DNA of 64,000 nt from Qipengyuania spongiae (GCF_026168555.1 NZ_CP092471.1:568501-632500), one strand, 5' to 3'; shown: positions 17,403-26,919, counted from the stretch's first letter. Notes: generated by a model not told the origin, from the sequence alone. A program made the numbers and translations.

Positions 17403-19163
17403 ATGGAATGGGTCCGTTCACGACGCGTCGCGCGCAGCTTGGGAATAGCGATCGGCTATTTCCTGCTCGCGTCCGCGACGATCGCGACCACACGCTTCGG
17501 CAATGGCGTCGCTTTCATCTGGATCGCGAACGCCTGGCTTCTCGCGGAGCTCTCGATCACGACGCGGCGAGACTGGGCCTTTCCGATCATGGCGTGCGCG
17601 CTTGCGAGCACCGTCGCGACAACGCTATTCGGCTTCGGTCTTCACTACGCACTCCCGCTCGCCTTCATCAACATGAGCGAGGCCATCGTTGGCGCGCTCA
17701 TCCTGCGGTTCCTGAAGCCCAGCGCGACCAAGTTCGACTCGCTCGATGCCATGTTCGCGTTCATCCTCGCTGCCGGGATCGCCGCGCCCGCATTGACCGC
17801 TTTCGGGGGCGCTTTCGTCGCGGAGCTGACCGGCAAGCCCTTCTGGCCCAACTGGCTGCGCTGGTTCGCAGGGCACGGCCTGGGCGCGCTCGCCTTCACG
17901 CCGCTCTTCGCGCTGCTGCTGCGCGGCGATGTCGCATACTGGCGCCAGAATGCGTCGCGCTCGCGCGTAATCGAAGCCGTCGCGGCACTATGCTCGGTCC
18001 TCGCGGTGACCTTTCTCGTGTTTTCGCAGGATCGGCTCCCGCTTCTGTTCCTGCCGTTCCTTCCGATGATCATCGCCACCTTCCGCCTCGGTCGCTTCGG
18101 CGCGGCGCTTTCAGTCACGATCCTGACCTTGGTCGGAAGCTACTACACCTTGCTCGATGCGGGACCGATCGCGTTGATGGGCGACGATCTCGGTGGCCGG
18201 CTGCAGTTCCTCCAGTTCTATCTGGCGATCACCGTTCTGACCGTTCTTCCTGTCGCGGCCGATCTCGCGCGCCGCAAGCAGGTTCACGAAGCCTTGCGCG
18301 ACAGCGAAGCGCGCTATCGTCTTCTCACCGCCAAGTCATCCGATATCGTGATGAACCTCGATGCGGATGGCTGCATCCGGTTCGTTTCGCCATCCGTTCG
18401 CGCGCTCGGAGGGTACGAGCCGGAAGAGCTGATGGGAACCAATGCCATGGACCTCGTTCACGCGGACGATCGCGAAGCGGTTCGTCAGGCCCATCTCGAT
18501 GCCCTGCGATCGCCCGAGACGCCGTTCATCGTCGATTATCGCGCTTCGCGAAGCGATGGCGCCGAGACCTGGATGGAGACCCATACGCAGGGCGTGCGCG
18601 ACGAGGACGGCAGGGTCTCGGGCGTGGTCAGCGTCATTCGCGACGTGTCGCATCGCAAGGCGCGAGAGGAGATGTTGGCGATTGAGGCGCAGACCGATCC
18701 CTTGACCGGCCTGCTCAATCGCCGCGGCTTCGCCAGATGCGTCGAGAAGAACGCCGCCACTTCCGACACGTGCCGCCTCGCGGTGTTCGATATCGACCGT
18801 TTCAAGCAGGTCAACGATACCTACGGCCACGCCGCCGGCGACGAAGTCCTGCGGACCTTCGCCAGGGTCGCGCGAGCCGCGGTCCGCGAGAACGACAAGG
18901 TCGGTCGCCTTGGCGGCGAAGAGTTCGCCGTTCTGCTGACCGATTCGACGCTCGAACAGGCGATGATGATCTGCGAGCGTCTGCGCCAGTCGATGGAACG
19001 GGAGGTGACGACGGTCAAAGGGCAATCGATCAGGGTGACCGTAAGTGGCGGGATCGCGCGGATCGTGGACGGCGAAGACATCCAATCGACCCTGTCGGCC
19101 GCGGACATGGCGCTCTACGAGGCGAAGCGTGCGGGCAGGAACCAGCTTGCCCTTGCCGCATGA
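17403..19163 (+). CDS. MASE1-PAS-GGDEF diguanylate cyclase
   Basis: Membrane-bound diguanylate cyclase (586 residues) making the second messenger cyclic di-GMP. Residues ~10-295 form eight to ten hydrophobic helices of the MASE1 sensor type (ATTRFGNGVAFIWIANAWLL). A PAS domain follows at ~300-420 (RYRLLTAKSSDIVMNLDADG). The GGDEF domain (~430-585) has DPLTGLLNRRGF and the active-site loop RLGGEEF near residue 503, so catalysis is expected. No EAL domain is attached. It is divergent from the TonB receptor, sharing a 200-base intergenic region. Confidence 0.92.
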   Translation: MEWVRSRRVARSLGIAIGYFLLASATIATTRFGNGVAFIWIANAWLLAELSITTRRDWAFPIMACALASTVATTLFGFGLHYALPLAFINMSEAIVGALILRFLKPSATKFDSLDAMFAFILAAGIAAPALTAFGGAFVAELTGKPFWPNWLRWFAGHGLGALAFTPLFALLLRGDVAYWRQNASRSRVIEAVAALCSVLAVTFLVFSQDRLPLLFLPFLPMIIATFRLGRFGAALSVTILTLVGSYYTLLDAGPIALMGDDLGGRLQFLQFYLAITVLTVLPVAADLARRKQVHEALRDSEARYRLLTAKSSDIVMNLDADGCIRFVSPSVRALGGYEPEELMGTNAMDLVHADDREAVRQAHLDALRSPETPFIVDYRASRSDGAETWMETHTQGVRDEDGRVSGVVSVIRDVSHRKAREEMLAIEAQTDPLTGLLNRRGFARCVEKNAATSDTCRLAVFDIDRFKQVNDTYGHAAGDEVLRTFARVARAAVRENDKVGRLGGEEFAVLLTDSTLEQAMMICERLRQSMEREVTTVKGQSIRVTVSGGIARIVDGEDIQSTLSAADMALYEAKRAGRNQLALAA

Positions 19164-19295
19164 CCGAAGCGTTGCATCGCTCGATCTCTCGGTGTTGCCG
19201 ACATGCAACCCGGCGAACTTCCCTTACATTCTTCGGAACCCGCGCACACTCCGTTCGTCCTCGCAATAGATCCTTTGCTTAATCACGACGTTCCG

Positions 19296-19700
19296 ATGCC
19301 GACCACCATACTCATCGTAGAAGACGAAATCCTGATCGCAATCGAGATGGAGGAGGTGGTGAAGGATCTAGGCCACCGTTCCGCCGGCATCGCCGACGAT
19401 ATGTGCTCCGCAATGGCGAAGGCCTCAAGCGAGGTCGACGTCGCGCTGGTCGATCTCAATCTCGCCGATGGCGCGACCGGTCCCGCGATCGGCGAACGTC
19501 TTGCGCGCGAGTTCGGCATGGAAATCGTGTTCGTCACCGCCAACCCTGCGCAACTGGGTGACGGGGTCGAGGGAACACTCGGGGCGCTGGAAAAGCCGGT
19601 CGACGTGTCCATTTTGCGGGAGGTGCTCGACTACGTTATCGCGCATCGCGACGGAAAAGAGGTCGAACCGCCCAAGCGCTTGCGGCTGTTCGCGGCCTAG
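19296..19700 (+). CDS. Single-domain response regulator
   Basis: Stand-alone receiver protein of 134 residues. Acidic pocket IVEDE lies at the start, the phospho-acceptor Asp is in VALVDLNLADG near residue 52, Thr is in VFVTANP and Lys is in ALEKPVD. The ATG at 19296 matches the usual receiver start; in-frame sequence upstream is not gene-like. Such single-domain regulators commonly act with HWE kinases in the alphaproteobacterial general stress response. The gene lies tail-to-tail with an HWE kinase, overlapping it by four bases, which supports pairing. Confidence 0.88.
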   Translation: MPTTILIVEDEILIAIEMEEVVKDLGHRSAGIADDMCSAMAKASSEVDVALVDLNLADGATGPAIGERLAREFGMEIVFVTANPAQLGDGVEGTLGALEKPVDVSILREVLDYVIAHRDGKEVEPPKRLRLFAA

Positions 19701-20773
19701 CTGTCCTGCAACCGGTCGCGCCTGACCGTCATCGTTAGACGCAAGCCTTCTGGGGTCCATTCGCGCTCGTAGCTGCCCCCAAGCTGCTGGTCGATCGACA
19801 GGTCTAGAAGTCGGCTTCCAAAGCCGGGAAGAAATTCTGCGTCGGCATGCATTGTCGCGCCGCTTTCGGCCCAGGTCAGGGTTACGCTCTCACCGTTCTC
19901 GACGAGTTCGATGGCGATGTGACCATCGGGATTGGCGAGCGCGCCGTATTTCATCGCGTTGGTGGCGAGCTCGTGGAAGACAAGCGCGACCGGCGTCGCC
20001 GCCTTGCTCGCGACCTCAATATCCGGACCTCCGATCGTGAAACGTCCTTCCTGGAACGCGGGGTAGCTCTCGAAGATCGTGGCGAGCAGGCTCGACAGGT
20101 TGACGTCCTCGGTCTCGGGACGCGATTTCTCCGAATGCGGCCGCACGAACTCGTGCGCGCGGCCGAGCGCGGCGATCCGCGCCAATAGTTCCCTAGCCGT
20201 CTGACCGAACGCCTGATTCGCGCGTGCGGTCAGACTGATGAGCCCCGAGACGATGGCGAAGATGTTCTTGATCCGGTGGCTGAGCTCGTGGCTCAGAATC
20301 TCGTTCTGGAGGGCCGCGCGTTTCTGGTCCTCGATATCGGTGCAGGTGCCGATCCAGCGCTGGATTTTGTCGTCGTCGTTCAGGATCGGCAACGCGCGCC
20401 CGATCATCCAGCGATACTCGCCTGACCGGTGTCGCAAGCGATACTCGACCTCGTAGGGATCGCCGGTCGCAAGGCTATGGCTCCAGCGTTTCCAGGCTTC
20501 GGGCTGGTCGTCCTCGTGAAACATGTGCGCCCAGCCTTCGCCGTCGGTCGAGCCGACCGGAACGCCGGTGAACTCGTACCAGCGGGCATTGTAGTAATCG
20601 TGCGATCCGTCGGGCAGGGTCGACCAGACCATCTGCGGCATCGTGTCGGCAAGCGCGTGGAAGGCGGCACCTGCGCTCTGCAGCGCATGTTCTCGCGCCA
20701 GCGGCAGAACGTCGGGCGCGTTCGCGTTCTCACGATCGCCGAGCTGAAAATTCCGGATGGGGGTATGGCTCAT
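19697..20773 (-). CDS. PAS-HWE histidine kinase
   Basis: Soluble sensor histidine kinase of 358 residues. A PAS domain (residues ~40-155; WYEFTGVPVGSTDGEGW, RHRSGEYRWMIGRA) precedes an HWE/HisKA_2 core. The phospho-acceptor His is in LSHELSHRIKNIFA near residue 175. The divergent ATPase has FHELATNAMKYGAL near 275. No membrane segments are present, so the PAS domain probably senses a cytoplasmic cue. It is adjacent to a single-domain receiver. The start ATG at 20773 gives a normal N-terminus. Confidence 0.9.
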   Translation of the reverse strand: MSHTPIRNFQLGDRENANAPDVLPLAREHALQSAGAAFHALADTMPQMVWSTLPDGSHDYYNARWYEFTGVPVGSTDGEGWAHMFHEDDQPEAWKRWSHSLATGDPYEVEYRLRHRSGEYRWMIGRALPILNDDDKIQRWIGTCTDIEDQKRAALQNEILSHELSHRIKNIFAIVSGLISLTARANQAFGQTARELLARIAALGRAHEFVRPHSEKSRPETEDVNLSSLLATIFESYPAFQEGRFTIGGPDIEVASKAATPVALVFHELATNAMKYGALANPDGHIAIELVENGESVTLTWAESGATMHADAEFLPGFGSRLLDLSIDQQLGGSYEREWTPEGLRLTMTVRRDRLQDS

Positions 20774-21000
20774 GCTACCGGGCTCCTAGCGAGGACGGCA
20801 GCCTCGACGTGATGTGCGAGCCCCAAGTCCGAAAGCTATCTCATACTGCCTTGCATGCCACCGAAAGCGGAAGCGGTAAACGCTCGATGGCTGGCGGAGC
20901 CATGGTGCGAGCGCGTGCTTCGTTCGAAGTATCTGTCTCCAACGCCTGGAAAGTCAGATGACGGCGCTTTGCATGCGAGCGCTGCGATATCTTGACGTGT

Positions 21001-21048
21001 GAACATGATGACGAGTGAACAAACGAACAAACCGGCATTCGAACAAAC
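21001..21048. repeat. 8-bp iterated GAACAAAC repeats
   Basis: GAACA occurs at 21001, 21017, 21025 and 21041, i.e. at spacings of 16, 8 and 16 bases. Three of the four copies are GAACAAAC exactly and the first is GAACATGA. The block is in the 430-base gap between the HWE kinase and the small gene at 21205, which otherwise shows no convincing coding sequence. Confidence 0.6.
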
Positions 21049-21204
21049 CAACATGCTGACGTGTTCGCGTTCTCATCGCTACGGTCGCCTTCACAAGTTC
21101 GTCGAACACGCGGTTCGATTTGGACGGCGGCGACATAGGCTCGGGCACATGCGGTTCGCCCATCCTCTTGTCCTATGGATGGAACATGGCAGGTCTGCGA
21201 ACCC

Positions 21205-21468
21205 TCAGGCGAATTTGATCGAGGGATCCTCGAAGCGCACAGCGCGCAAATTGCGGGCGATCCAGGCCGCAAGTAACGCCCGGGGAAGATCATCGCCGAC
21301 CGCCGAAACCGAGGACCTCGCACACCGCGCGAGGATGGCAACACTACCGTTTTCCGGGGTAAGGCGCGCGATCTTTACGTGCTTGCCCAGCAGAAGATAT
21401 GCCGCGCGGCGATAATTTCGTTCCGACAGCACTGCCTCGAACTCGGCTTCCTCGACACGTTCACCCAT
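21205..21468 (-). CDS. Small hypothetical protein
   Basis: An 87-residue soluble protein of unknown function (starts MGERVEEAEFEAVLSE; contains RRAAYLLLGKHVKIAR). Codon use is gene-like and the composition is balanced, with Arg and Glu pairs suggesting amphipathic helices. The ATG at 21468 is chosen; an upstream in-frame ATG at 21516 would add 16 residues. No clear ribosome-binding site is seen for either. It does not resemble a family I know. Confidence 0.4.
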   Translation of the reverse strand: MGERVEEAEFEAVLSERNYRRAAYLLLGKHVKIARLTPENGSVAILARCARSSVSAVGDDLPRALLAAWIARNLRAVRFEDPSIKFA

Positions 21469-21597
21469 GAGCTTGGCCCCAGAAGGGCGGTGCGAGCTGA
21501 GCCAAGTCGAATGCATGACGAAGGAGCGGCTCGACGGACCCGCTCACTCGCAGCTTATCGTCCAGCCATACGAGACGACGCAGCCAGATACGAGCTA

Positions 21598-23038
21598 GGG
21601 TTCGTGGACAAACCTTGCATACCAGCAATCTGTCGGTAAGTGCGGAGAGTGATCAATTAACTTTCGTGGAGATAATCGAGTGCGTGCAACCTATTTCCTC
21701 ATAGCTTCCTCTATATTGTTGGCAGCCTGTGGGCAATCAGCCGATTCAACGGCATCGCGAAATGGCACGGAGCAAGTTCAGAGCCAATCGGTGCCCACTG
21801 CGAGCGAGAACGATGGGAATTGGTCCTTACTTAGCGAGTATGTGGGTCAGCATCCCGTGGATAGCAGGCTCTATGACGAAAGCCCGATAGCGCCCGAGCT
21901 CAGGAACCTTCTCGACGACAAGCTGAACGTGCTGATGCAGAACAGCGAGACAGCCGCTCCCTTGCAACGCGATGGCGAAGTTTTCTTCACGTCGGGCAAC
22001 AAGGATAATGAGGGGGGTAGCGACGCATTCTATCTGCTTGTCGATCCGTCAGCCAAGGCAGTCGAGGTCGGCCTTTGGGAAAACGGAGAGTTGACCGTTT
22101 ATAAGACCCCAGGTTCCGACATTCTGAAACCAACGGATATCCAGACGACAATATCGAACGCGGAGATGTAAACGTCGCTGTGGCCCGGCAGGGACGGCCA
22201 GCAATCCTTGACGCGTTACCGATCCACTGATTCAAGGCTGGCTCTTGGAGGCGGCCTTGGGCGAACGGATTGGCGTTACGGACGAAGAATGGGAAGTGAT
22301 CGGGCCGCTGCTGCCGTCTGAGCGTGGTCGCGGATGCCGCCCGGCGCAGGATAATCGTCCCTATTTCGAAGGCATGATGTGGATCGCGCGGACCGGCGCG
22401 CAGTGGCGACACTTGCCGGATGAATATGGCAAGTGGAACAGCGTGTTCCGACGTTATCGACGATGGGTCACGACCGGTGTGTTCGATGCCATGCTCGAGA
22501 CACTGGCCGAACTGGCGGGGCGGCATACAGCCGCCGACATGATCGACAGCACGGTGGTCCGGGCACATCATTGTGCTGTCGGTATAAAAAGGGGACTCAG
22601 CAAACCGAGGCGCTTGGCCGATCGCGAGGCGGCTTCACGACAAAGCTCCATGCCAGATGCGATGCCAGAGGTCTCCCGCTAGGGTTCGTTCTGACACCTG
22701 GACAGGCGCACGATGTGCAGGGCTTCGCTCCACTGTTCCGCTTGATAACCGACCGGATCGAGGCTTTCCTGGCAGACCGGGGCTACGATGCCGATGCGAT
22801 CCGCGATGAGATCGAGGCGGCAGGCGTCGAAGCTGTCATCCCGGCCAAAACCAACCGGCGCAATCCCGCCCCGCACGATCGTGCGAAATACAGGTGGCGC
22901 AATCAGATCGAGCGGCTGTTCAACAAGCTCAAGAACTGGCGAAGGATCGCAACCCGATACGACAAAACCAAGGAATCCTACCTCGGCTTCGTCGCGCTCG
23001 CTTCAGTCAAACTGTGGACACCCTTTGTCCACGAAGCC
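21598..23038 (+). mobile_element. IS5-family (IS427-like) element, possibly with a passenger gene
   Basis: The right end, TTTGTCCACGAAGC, overlaps the transposase stop region and is followed by CTAG. A nearly perfect inverted copy, GGTTCGTGGACAAA, preceded by CTAG, sits at 21598, about 650 bases upstream of the transposase. If both are the true ends, the element is 1.44 kb and encloses a lipoprotein gene. CTAG on both sides fits the short TA-containing target duplications of the family. The alternative is a solo end from another copy, with the true left end near 22230. Confidence 0.5.
21680..22171 (+). CDS. Small lipoprotein, possible IS passenger
   Basis: A 163-residue predicted lipoprotein from a GTG start. 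The signal ends in lipobox LLAAC near residue 17. The mature part is acidic and polar, with [41 protein letters not shown] and a C-terminal TTISNAEM. No family recognised. Base composition is visibly lower in G+C than its neighbours, suggesting a foreign origin. It lies between a possible left IS end and the IS5 transposase on the same strand. Confidence 0.65.
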
Positions 23039-23041
23039 TAG
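22245..23041 (+). CDS. IS5-family transposase, two frames joined by -1 frameshift
   Basis: DDE transposase of the IS427-type group encoded in two overlapping frames. The first part (22245-22682) carries GVTDEEWEVIGPLLPSE, ARTGAQWRHLP and the first catalytic Asp in MIDSTVVRAHH. The second part (to 23041) carries LPLGFVLTPGQAHD, the second Asp in LADRGYDAD and the Glu in RNQIERLFNKLK. The switch is -1 at A5G4 (22586-22594), where AAA/AAG re-pairing is possible. Two-frame expression is usual in this group, so this is probably programmed rather than decay. TTG is the nominal start; the true N-terminus is uncertain. Confidence 0.85.
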
Positions 23042-23393
23042 CAGACGCTCAGGGTCGGTGAGTTCTTTCATCATGGACGTCCACGCGGAATTCTTATTCT
23101 CCGTCGAATTATAGATGGCCTAGGCTCAAGACCAGCTTTTCCAGTCTTAAGGCCGGCTCATATCTCTTTTTCGCAAAGCCGCGCTTTGTGCCAGGCTTCG
23201 TATGGAACCTGCGTAGCGCGGCAGTTCAACTGTGACCGCAGGAATGGGTCTATACGCGGGTCGGCCCTGATCGAATGTCCCTTCTCGCGCGTAGTGAGGA
23301 AATCCCCGAACGTAGTCGCCACCACGCTGGTTTATATTGCGAATCGAAGGCTTTGCCTTATTTTTGTGACCATCGGATGAGGGCTTGGACGAA
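23042..23393. other. Intergenic stretch after IS5 element
   Basis: About 350 bases without a convincing gene. They contain CAAGACCAGCTTTTCCAGTC near 23128 and a lone GGAAC at 23200 that lacks a partner -10 element. No strong hairpin or repeat was found. The downstream part presumably holds the promoter of the HWE kinase gene. Confidence 0.4.
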
Positions 23394-24406
23394 ATGGACG
23401 CGAAGGGGTGGTTGGCCAGTTCGGCCGAGGAGCGCTACGCGCTCGCGCTGGAACTGGGCGGAATGGGCAGCTTCGTCTGGTCGCTCGATGACAATATGGC
23501 GGTCGGCGACGAATGCGTGGGCGAACTGTCTGGCATTGCCAATCCCGAACGGCCGAAAAGCGCCGAGGAATCTCTCGCGCGAGTACACGAGGACGATGTC
23601 GCGAACCTGCGCGTCGCGGTTGACGAGGCGGTCGAGATGAACACCGATTATGCCGTCGATTTCCGAGCGAAGCGCCAGGATGGCTCGTGGCGCTGGGTGA
23701 CGGGGCGGGGTCGCGTCGTGCGGACCGATGAGGGCCGCCCCCAGCTCGTCGGCGTGAACTGGGACGTCTCGCATCGCAAGCAACAGGAAGAGCGTCTCGA
23801 GCTACTTGCCCGCGAAATGAACCACCGGGTGAAGAACGCCTTTGCCGTCATGCTCGCGCTGATTGGTCTTGGGTCGCGATCGGCTACCGACGTCAAATCC
23901 TTCACCGAGACGATCAAGGCGCAGATCCAGGTCATGTCCGATGCCCATTTGGTGTCGGCCAGCCTGGGGTTCGAGAAAACGAGCGACCACAGTTTCTCGG
24001 TCGGCAATATCGCCCGCATCGCGCTCTCGCCTTGGCTCGAACATGGCGCTGGGTACCGCGTAGTCGTCGAGGACATGAATCCCGGCTTCCGGTACCCAAG
24101 CTCTCGCCGCTCGCCATGCTGCTCTACGAGCTCGTCACCAATGCCGTGAAGTACGGATCTCTTAGCCGCGACCAAGGATCGCTCAAGGTCGAAATCGAAG
24201 GAGACGAGGACGCGATCTGTCTGCGCTGGATCGAGACGATCGCAGATGCGAAGGCCCGGGACTTCGCCGAGGTCGAGGACGCTGAAGGCGTGCGATCGGG
24301 GTTCGGAAGCATGCTGATCCAGCATTGCACATCTGTGCTCGGTGCTAAGATCAAGCGTGAGATGCTGCCGGAAGGCTTGCAGATGGAGTTGCGCATTCCG
24401 GGCTAA
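23394..24406 (+). pseudogene. PAS-HWE histidine kinase with frameshift
   Basis: A second cytoplasmic HWE kinase. The PAS domain (ALELGGMGSFVWSLDDN) and the phospho-acceptor segment LLAREMNHRVKNAFAV are intact in the first frame. The ATPase half (LSPLAMLLYELVTNAVKYG through GFGSMLIQHC) continues in another frame. The break is at 24090-24092, where CGGTACCC would read through as Arg-Val-Pro if one more G were present. A one-base loss, real or a sequencing error, thus separates dimerisation and ATPase parts. The gene would otherwise give about 340 residues. It is close to a receiver and an intact HWE kinase 4 kb away. Confidence 0.85.
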
Positions 24407-24439
24407 GGCTCGAACCGATTATCGAAAAGGCACTCCTTT

Positions 24440-25018
24440 ATGGCGTATTCCTCTCTGGCCGGTTCGAGCATGACGGATCTGGCGACCGCGCAGCGTGACA
24501 TGAAGAACGCCTACATAGTCGGCGCGCCAGGCGTGTTCGTATCGGGATTAGTATGGCTCGTTGCCGGAGCGCTCTACGCTGTATTTTCCTCAAAAATAGC
24601 CTTCGCCGCTCTCTTCGTGGGCGGAATGCTCATCGTACCCGTCTCGCTCTTCATCGCGCGTGCTCTGTTCGGTGCGCCGAGGGTCGCTTCTGGCAACCCG
24701 CTCCAGCGATTGGGTTTCGAAAGCACGATCGTTCTTTTCGCCGGTATCCTGCTCGCCTACGTCCTGCTCGCCGCCGCACCGCCTCTTGTCTTTCCGGCCC
24801 TCGCACTGGCGATCGGCGCGCGATATTTCGCGTTTCGGACCATCTACGGCGAACCGCTCTATTGGGCGCTTGGTATAGCGCTCGTAGCCGTGGCATCTGC
24901 GGCGATGCTGGGTCTTTCCGTCCCGGAGCCCACCTTCCTTCTCATCGTCGGCGGCGTGGAATGTGCTTTTGCCATCCTGTTGCTCGTCCGCCGTCATCAA
25001 CGTCGTTCTCAATCCTGA
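24440..25018 (+). CDS. DUF7010-like membrane protein
   Basis: A 192-residue integral-membrane protein with six hydrophobic segments. It opens LATAQRDMKNAYIVGAPGV and continues SGLVWLVAGALYAVFSS, as in the poorly characterised DUF7010 family. The C-terminus is basic (RRHQRRSQS), probably cytoplasmic. ATG at 24440 has AAAGG at a good distance; an internal ATG at 24470 is an alternative that fits the family's usual N-terminus better. Role unknown. Confidence 0.7.
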   Translation: MAYSSLAGSSMTDLATAQRDMKNAYIVGAPGVFVSGLVWLVAGALYAVFSSKIAFAALFVGGMLIVPVSLFIARALFGAPRVASGNPLQRLGFESTIVLFAGILLAYVLLAAAPPLVFPALALAIGARYFAFRTIYGEPLYWALGIALVAVASAAMLGLSVPEPTFLLIVGGVECAFAILLLVRRHQRRSQS

Positions 25019-25318
25019 GCGAAAAGCAATGATGTTCACTTCGCGGATCCGCACCGCAAACGAGAACCATGAGGCTGGACCAAGCTGATCGAGGAAGGCG
25101 AGCCTTTTGGAACGGCGAACGAGCCGTCGGTCTCGTTTCACGACCAGGTGCGCTGCGATGCAACGTTTGCAAAAAACGCAAGAAGCGACGAGGCCGAAAA
25201 GTCGCTCTCGAATAACAATTGTCTTACGCTTCATTTGTTTACTTGGGATATGCCATCGAACTTGGCCGTTCCAACGAGACCGGCCCGTCCAGGCGGTCCG
25301 ATCTACAAGGAGAGCGAC

Positions 25319-25819
25319 ATGTCGGCACCCGAGAACTTGACCGATTGCTATATCGAAGAACTGGGGGACCTGTGGTCGGCGAACGATCAGATGGTGAAGG
25401 TCGTGCGAGACCTGGCCGAAGCGGCCTATGACGACGATCTTGCCGCCCGTCTCGACAAGTCCGCAGACGGTATCGATCGGCATACCGAAACGCTGCGCGA
25501 ACTACTCGAGGATTGCAGCGAGGATAGCAAGGAACGCTGCAAGGGCATGGAGGGCCTCGTCAAGGAAGCGCGCAAGCACGCGCTCGACCAGGACTTCGAA
25601 GATGGCGAAGTCCGCGATGTCGTCATCGTCGCCCAGTACCAGCGCATGTGCCATTACGGTATTTGCGGGTTCGGCACGGCGACGGCGTTCGCCGAAGCGC
25701 TGGGCAAGTCAGATCACGTCGAAAGGCTCGACGCGATCACGGCCGATATCTACCAGGCCGACGAGAACATGACCGATCTTGCGGAGCGCAGCGTCAACCT
25801 CGCGGCGAAAGACGAATGA
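25319..25819 (+). CDS. DUF892 (YciE/YciF-like) ferritin-like stress protein
   Basis: Ferritin-like four-helix protein of the DUF892/YciE-YciF family, 166 residues, often induced in stationary phase and osmotic stress. It begins NLTDCYIEELGDLWSANDQM. Metal-ligand candidates Glu and His are spread along the helices (EELGD, DRHTETLRELL, QYQRMCHYGICGFG, ADENMTDLA). AAGGAG 6 bases before the ATG at 25319 fixes the start. It is first in a five-gene run; the stop overlaps the start of the glycosyltransferase by ATGA. The preceding 300 bases hold no gene. Confidence 0.88.
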   Translation: MSAPENLTDCYIEELGDLWSANDQMVKVVRDLAEAAYDDDLAARLDKSADGIDRHTETLRELLEDCSEDSKERCKGMEGLVKEARKHALDQDFEDGEVRDVVIVAQYQRMCHYGICGFGTATAFAEALGKSDHVERLDAITADIYQADENMTDLAERSVNLAAKDE

Positions 25820-26919
25820 TCGCGGCGACCCAGTCGCCGCCCGCTTCCCCGACTTCCGCCGCCCTCAGGACTATCCCTCACGCGAGGCTTGCTTTCGCGC
25901 GGCCCGAGACCGAACCGCCGCGGCTTGGCGCGGTTTTAAAAAGCGAGCCTTTTGTGGGGCGCATTGTCGATTTCGCGTGTCATGACCTGTCGCGCGGAAG
26001 AAGCGACTATGCCGTCGCGATCCCGGCGCGCAACGAGGCGCGCCTTCTTCCGCGGTGCCTCGAAAGCATGGGCCAGGCGATAAAGGCGACCGCAGCGTCC
26101 GGCACACTCGTGCTCGTGGTTAATGATACGAGCGATAAAACGGCAGAGCTCGCCCTCAGCTGGCTCGGCGCGAACGACGTGCCAGGCATCGTAGTCAACG
26201 TGACGTTCGATCCCGCGATCAGGAATGCACCGCATGCGCGGCGGCTTGCGCTGGACCTTGCCGCGCAGTTCGCGCCTGGCGGCTTGCTGTTGACGAGCGA
26301 TGCCGACAGCTACGTCGCGCCCGACTGGATCGAGCGCGCTTCCGGTTTTCTCGAGGCTGGCTTCGATCTGGTGTGCGACGAAGTGCGGCTCGACCAAAGC
26401 GAAGCGGCTTCCTTGCCAGCAGACGTCGAACGGGTCGGCGAACTAGAACGTGCCTATTTTGCCGCCTGCATCGATTTGTGGCGCCTGTGGACGGGTTCGC
26501 CCGACGATTTGATCGATATGCGAGCCTCGGGCGCCGGCATGGCCATTCGCGCGAGTGCCTATGCCGCGATCGGTGGACTTCCGCTTCCGCGGTGCGGCGA
26601 GGATCGTGCCTTGCGGGTTCTTATGCGCGAACGCGGTTTTCGCACGATCACGTCGCCCGGATGCGGAACGCGCACATCGGCCCGGCTCGATGCCCGCGCT
26701 GTGGGAGGCTGCGGCGAGACGCTGCGTAGACGCGCACTCGAGACCGATCCCGTCTGCGACTCCGCTCTCGTTCCCGTCGCGCGGTTGAAAGCCATCGCGG
26801 AAGGTGAAGGCAGTGTGCAAGACTTGCACGCGGGGCCAGGGCCAATGCGGGCCAGTGAACTCCAGCGACAGTTAGACATCGCGAAAGCTTTGCTTGCCGA
26901 AGTGGGCTTACGATCTTGA
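25816..26919 (+). CDS. GT2-family glycosyltransferase
   Basis: Family 2 glycosyltransferase (GT-A fold), 367 residues. The nucleotide-sugar-binding start VAIPARNEARLLPRCLESM lies near residue 70 and the metal-binding DxD-type motif is DADSYVAPDWI near 165. An acceptor-site segment with GEDRALRVLMRERG follows near 265. No transmembrane helices are visible, unlike NodC or cellulose synthases. It is translationally coupled to the DUF892 gene before it and the acyl-CoA dehydrogenase homologue after it. Donor and acceptor are unknown. Its company (deacetylase, NodS-like methyltransferase) suggests a modified sugar or glycolipid product. Confidence 0.85.
   Translation: MIAATQSPPASPTSAALRTIPHARLAFARPETEPPRLGAVLKSEPFVGRIVDFACHDLSRGRSDYAVAIPARNEARLLPRCLESMGQAIKATAASGTLVLVVNDTSDKTAELALSWLGANDVPGIVVNVTFDPAIRNAPHARRLALDLAAQFAPGGLLLTSDADSYVAPDWIERASGFLEAGFDLVCDEVRLDQSEAASLPADVERVGELERAYFAACIDLWRLWTGSPDDLIDMRASGAGMAIRASAYAAIGGLPLPRCGEDRALRVLMRERGFRTITSPGCGTRTSARLDARAVGGCGETLRRRALETDPVCDSALVPVARLKAIAEGEGSVQDLHAGPGPMRASELQRQLDIAKALLAEVGLRS

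Noticed and set aside
20999..21415. A 138-codon open frame across the GAACAAAC repeats
   Set aside because: No ribosome-binding site, Arg/His-rich shadow-like composition, and overlap with a better frame on the other strand.
25109..25137. EcfG promoter before the DUF892 gene (GGAAC...CGTT)
   Set aside because: The spacer is 20 bases, too long for the GGAAC-N16/17-CGTT consensus, and the site lies about 180 bases from the start.
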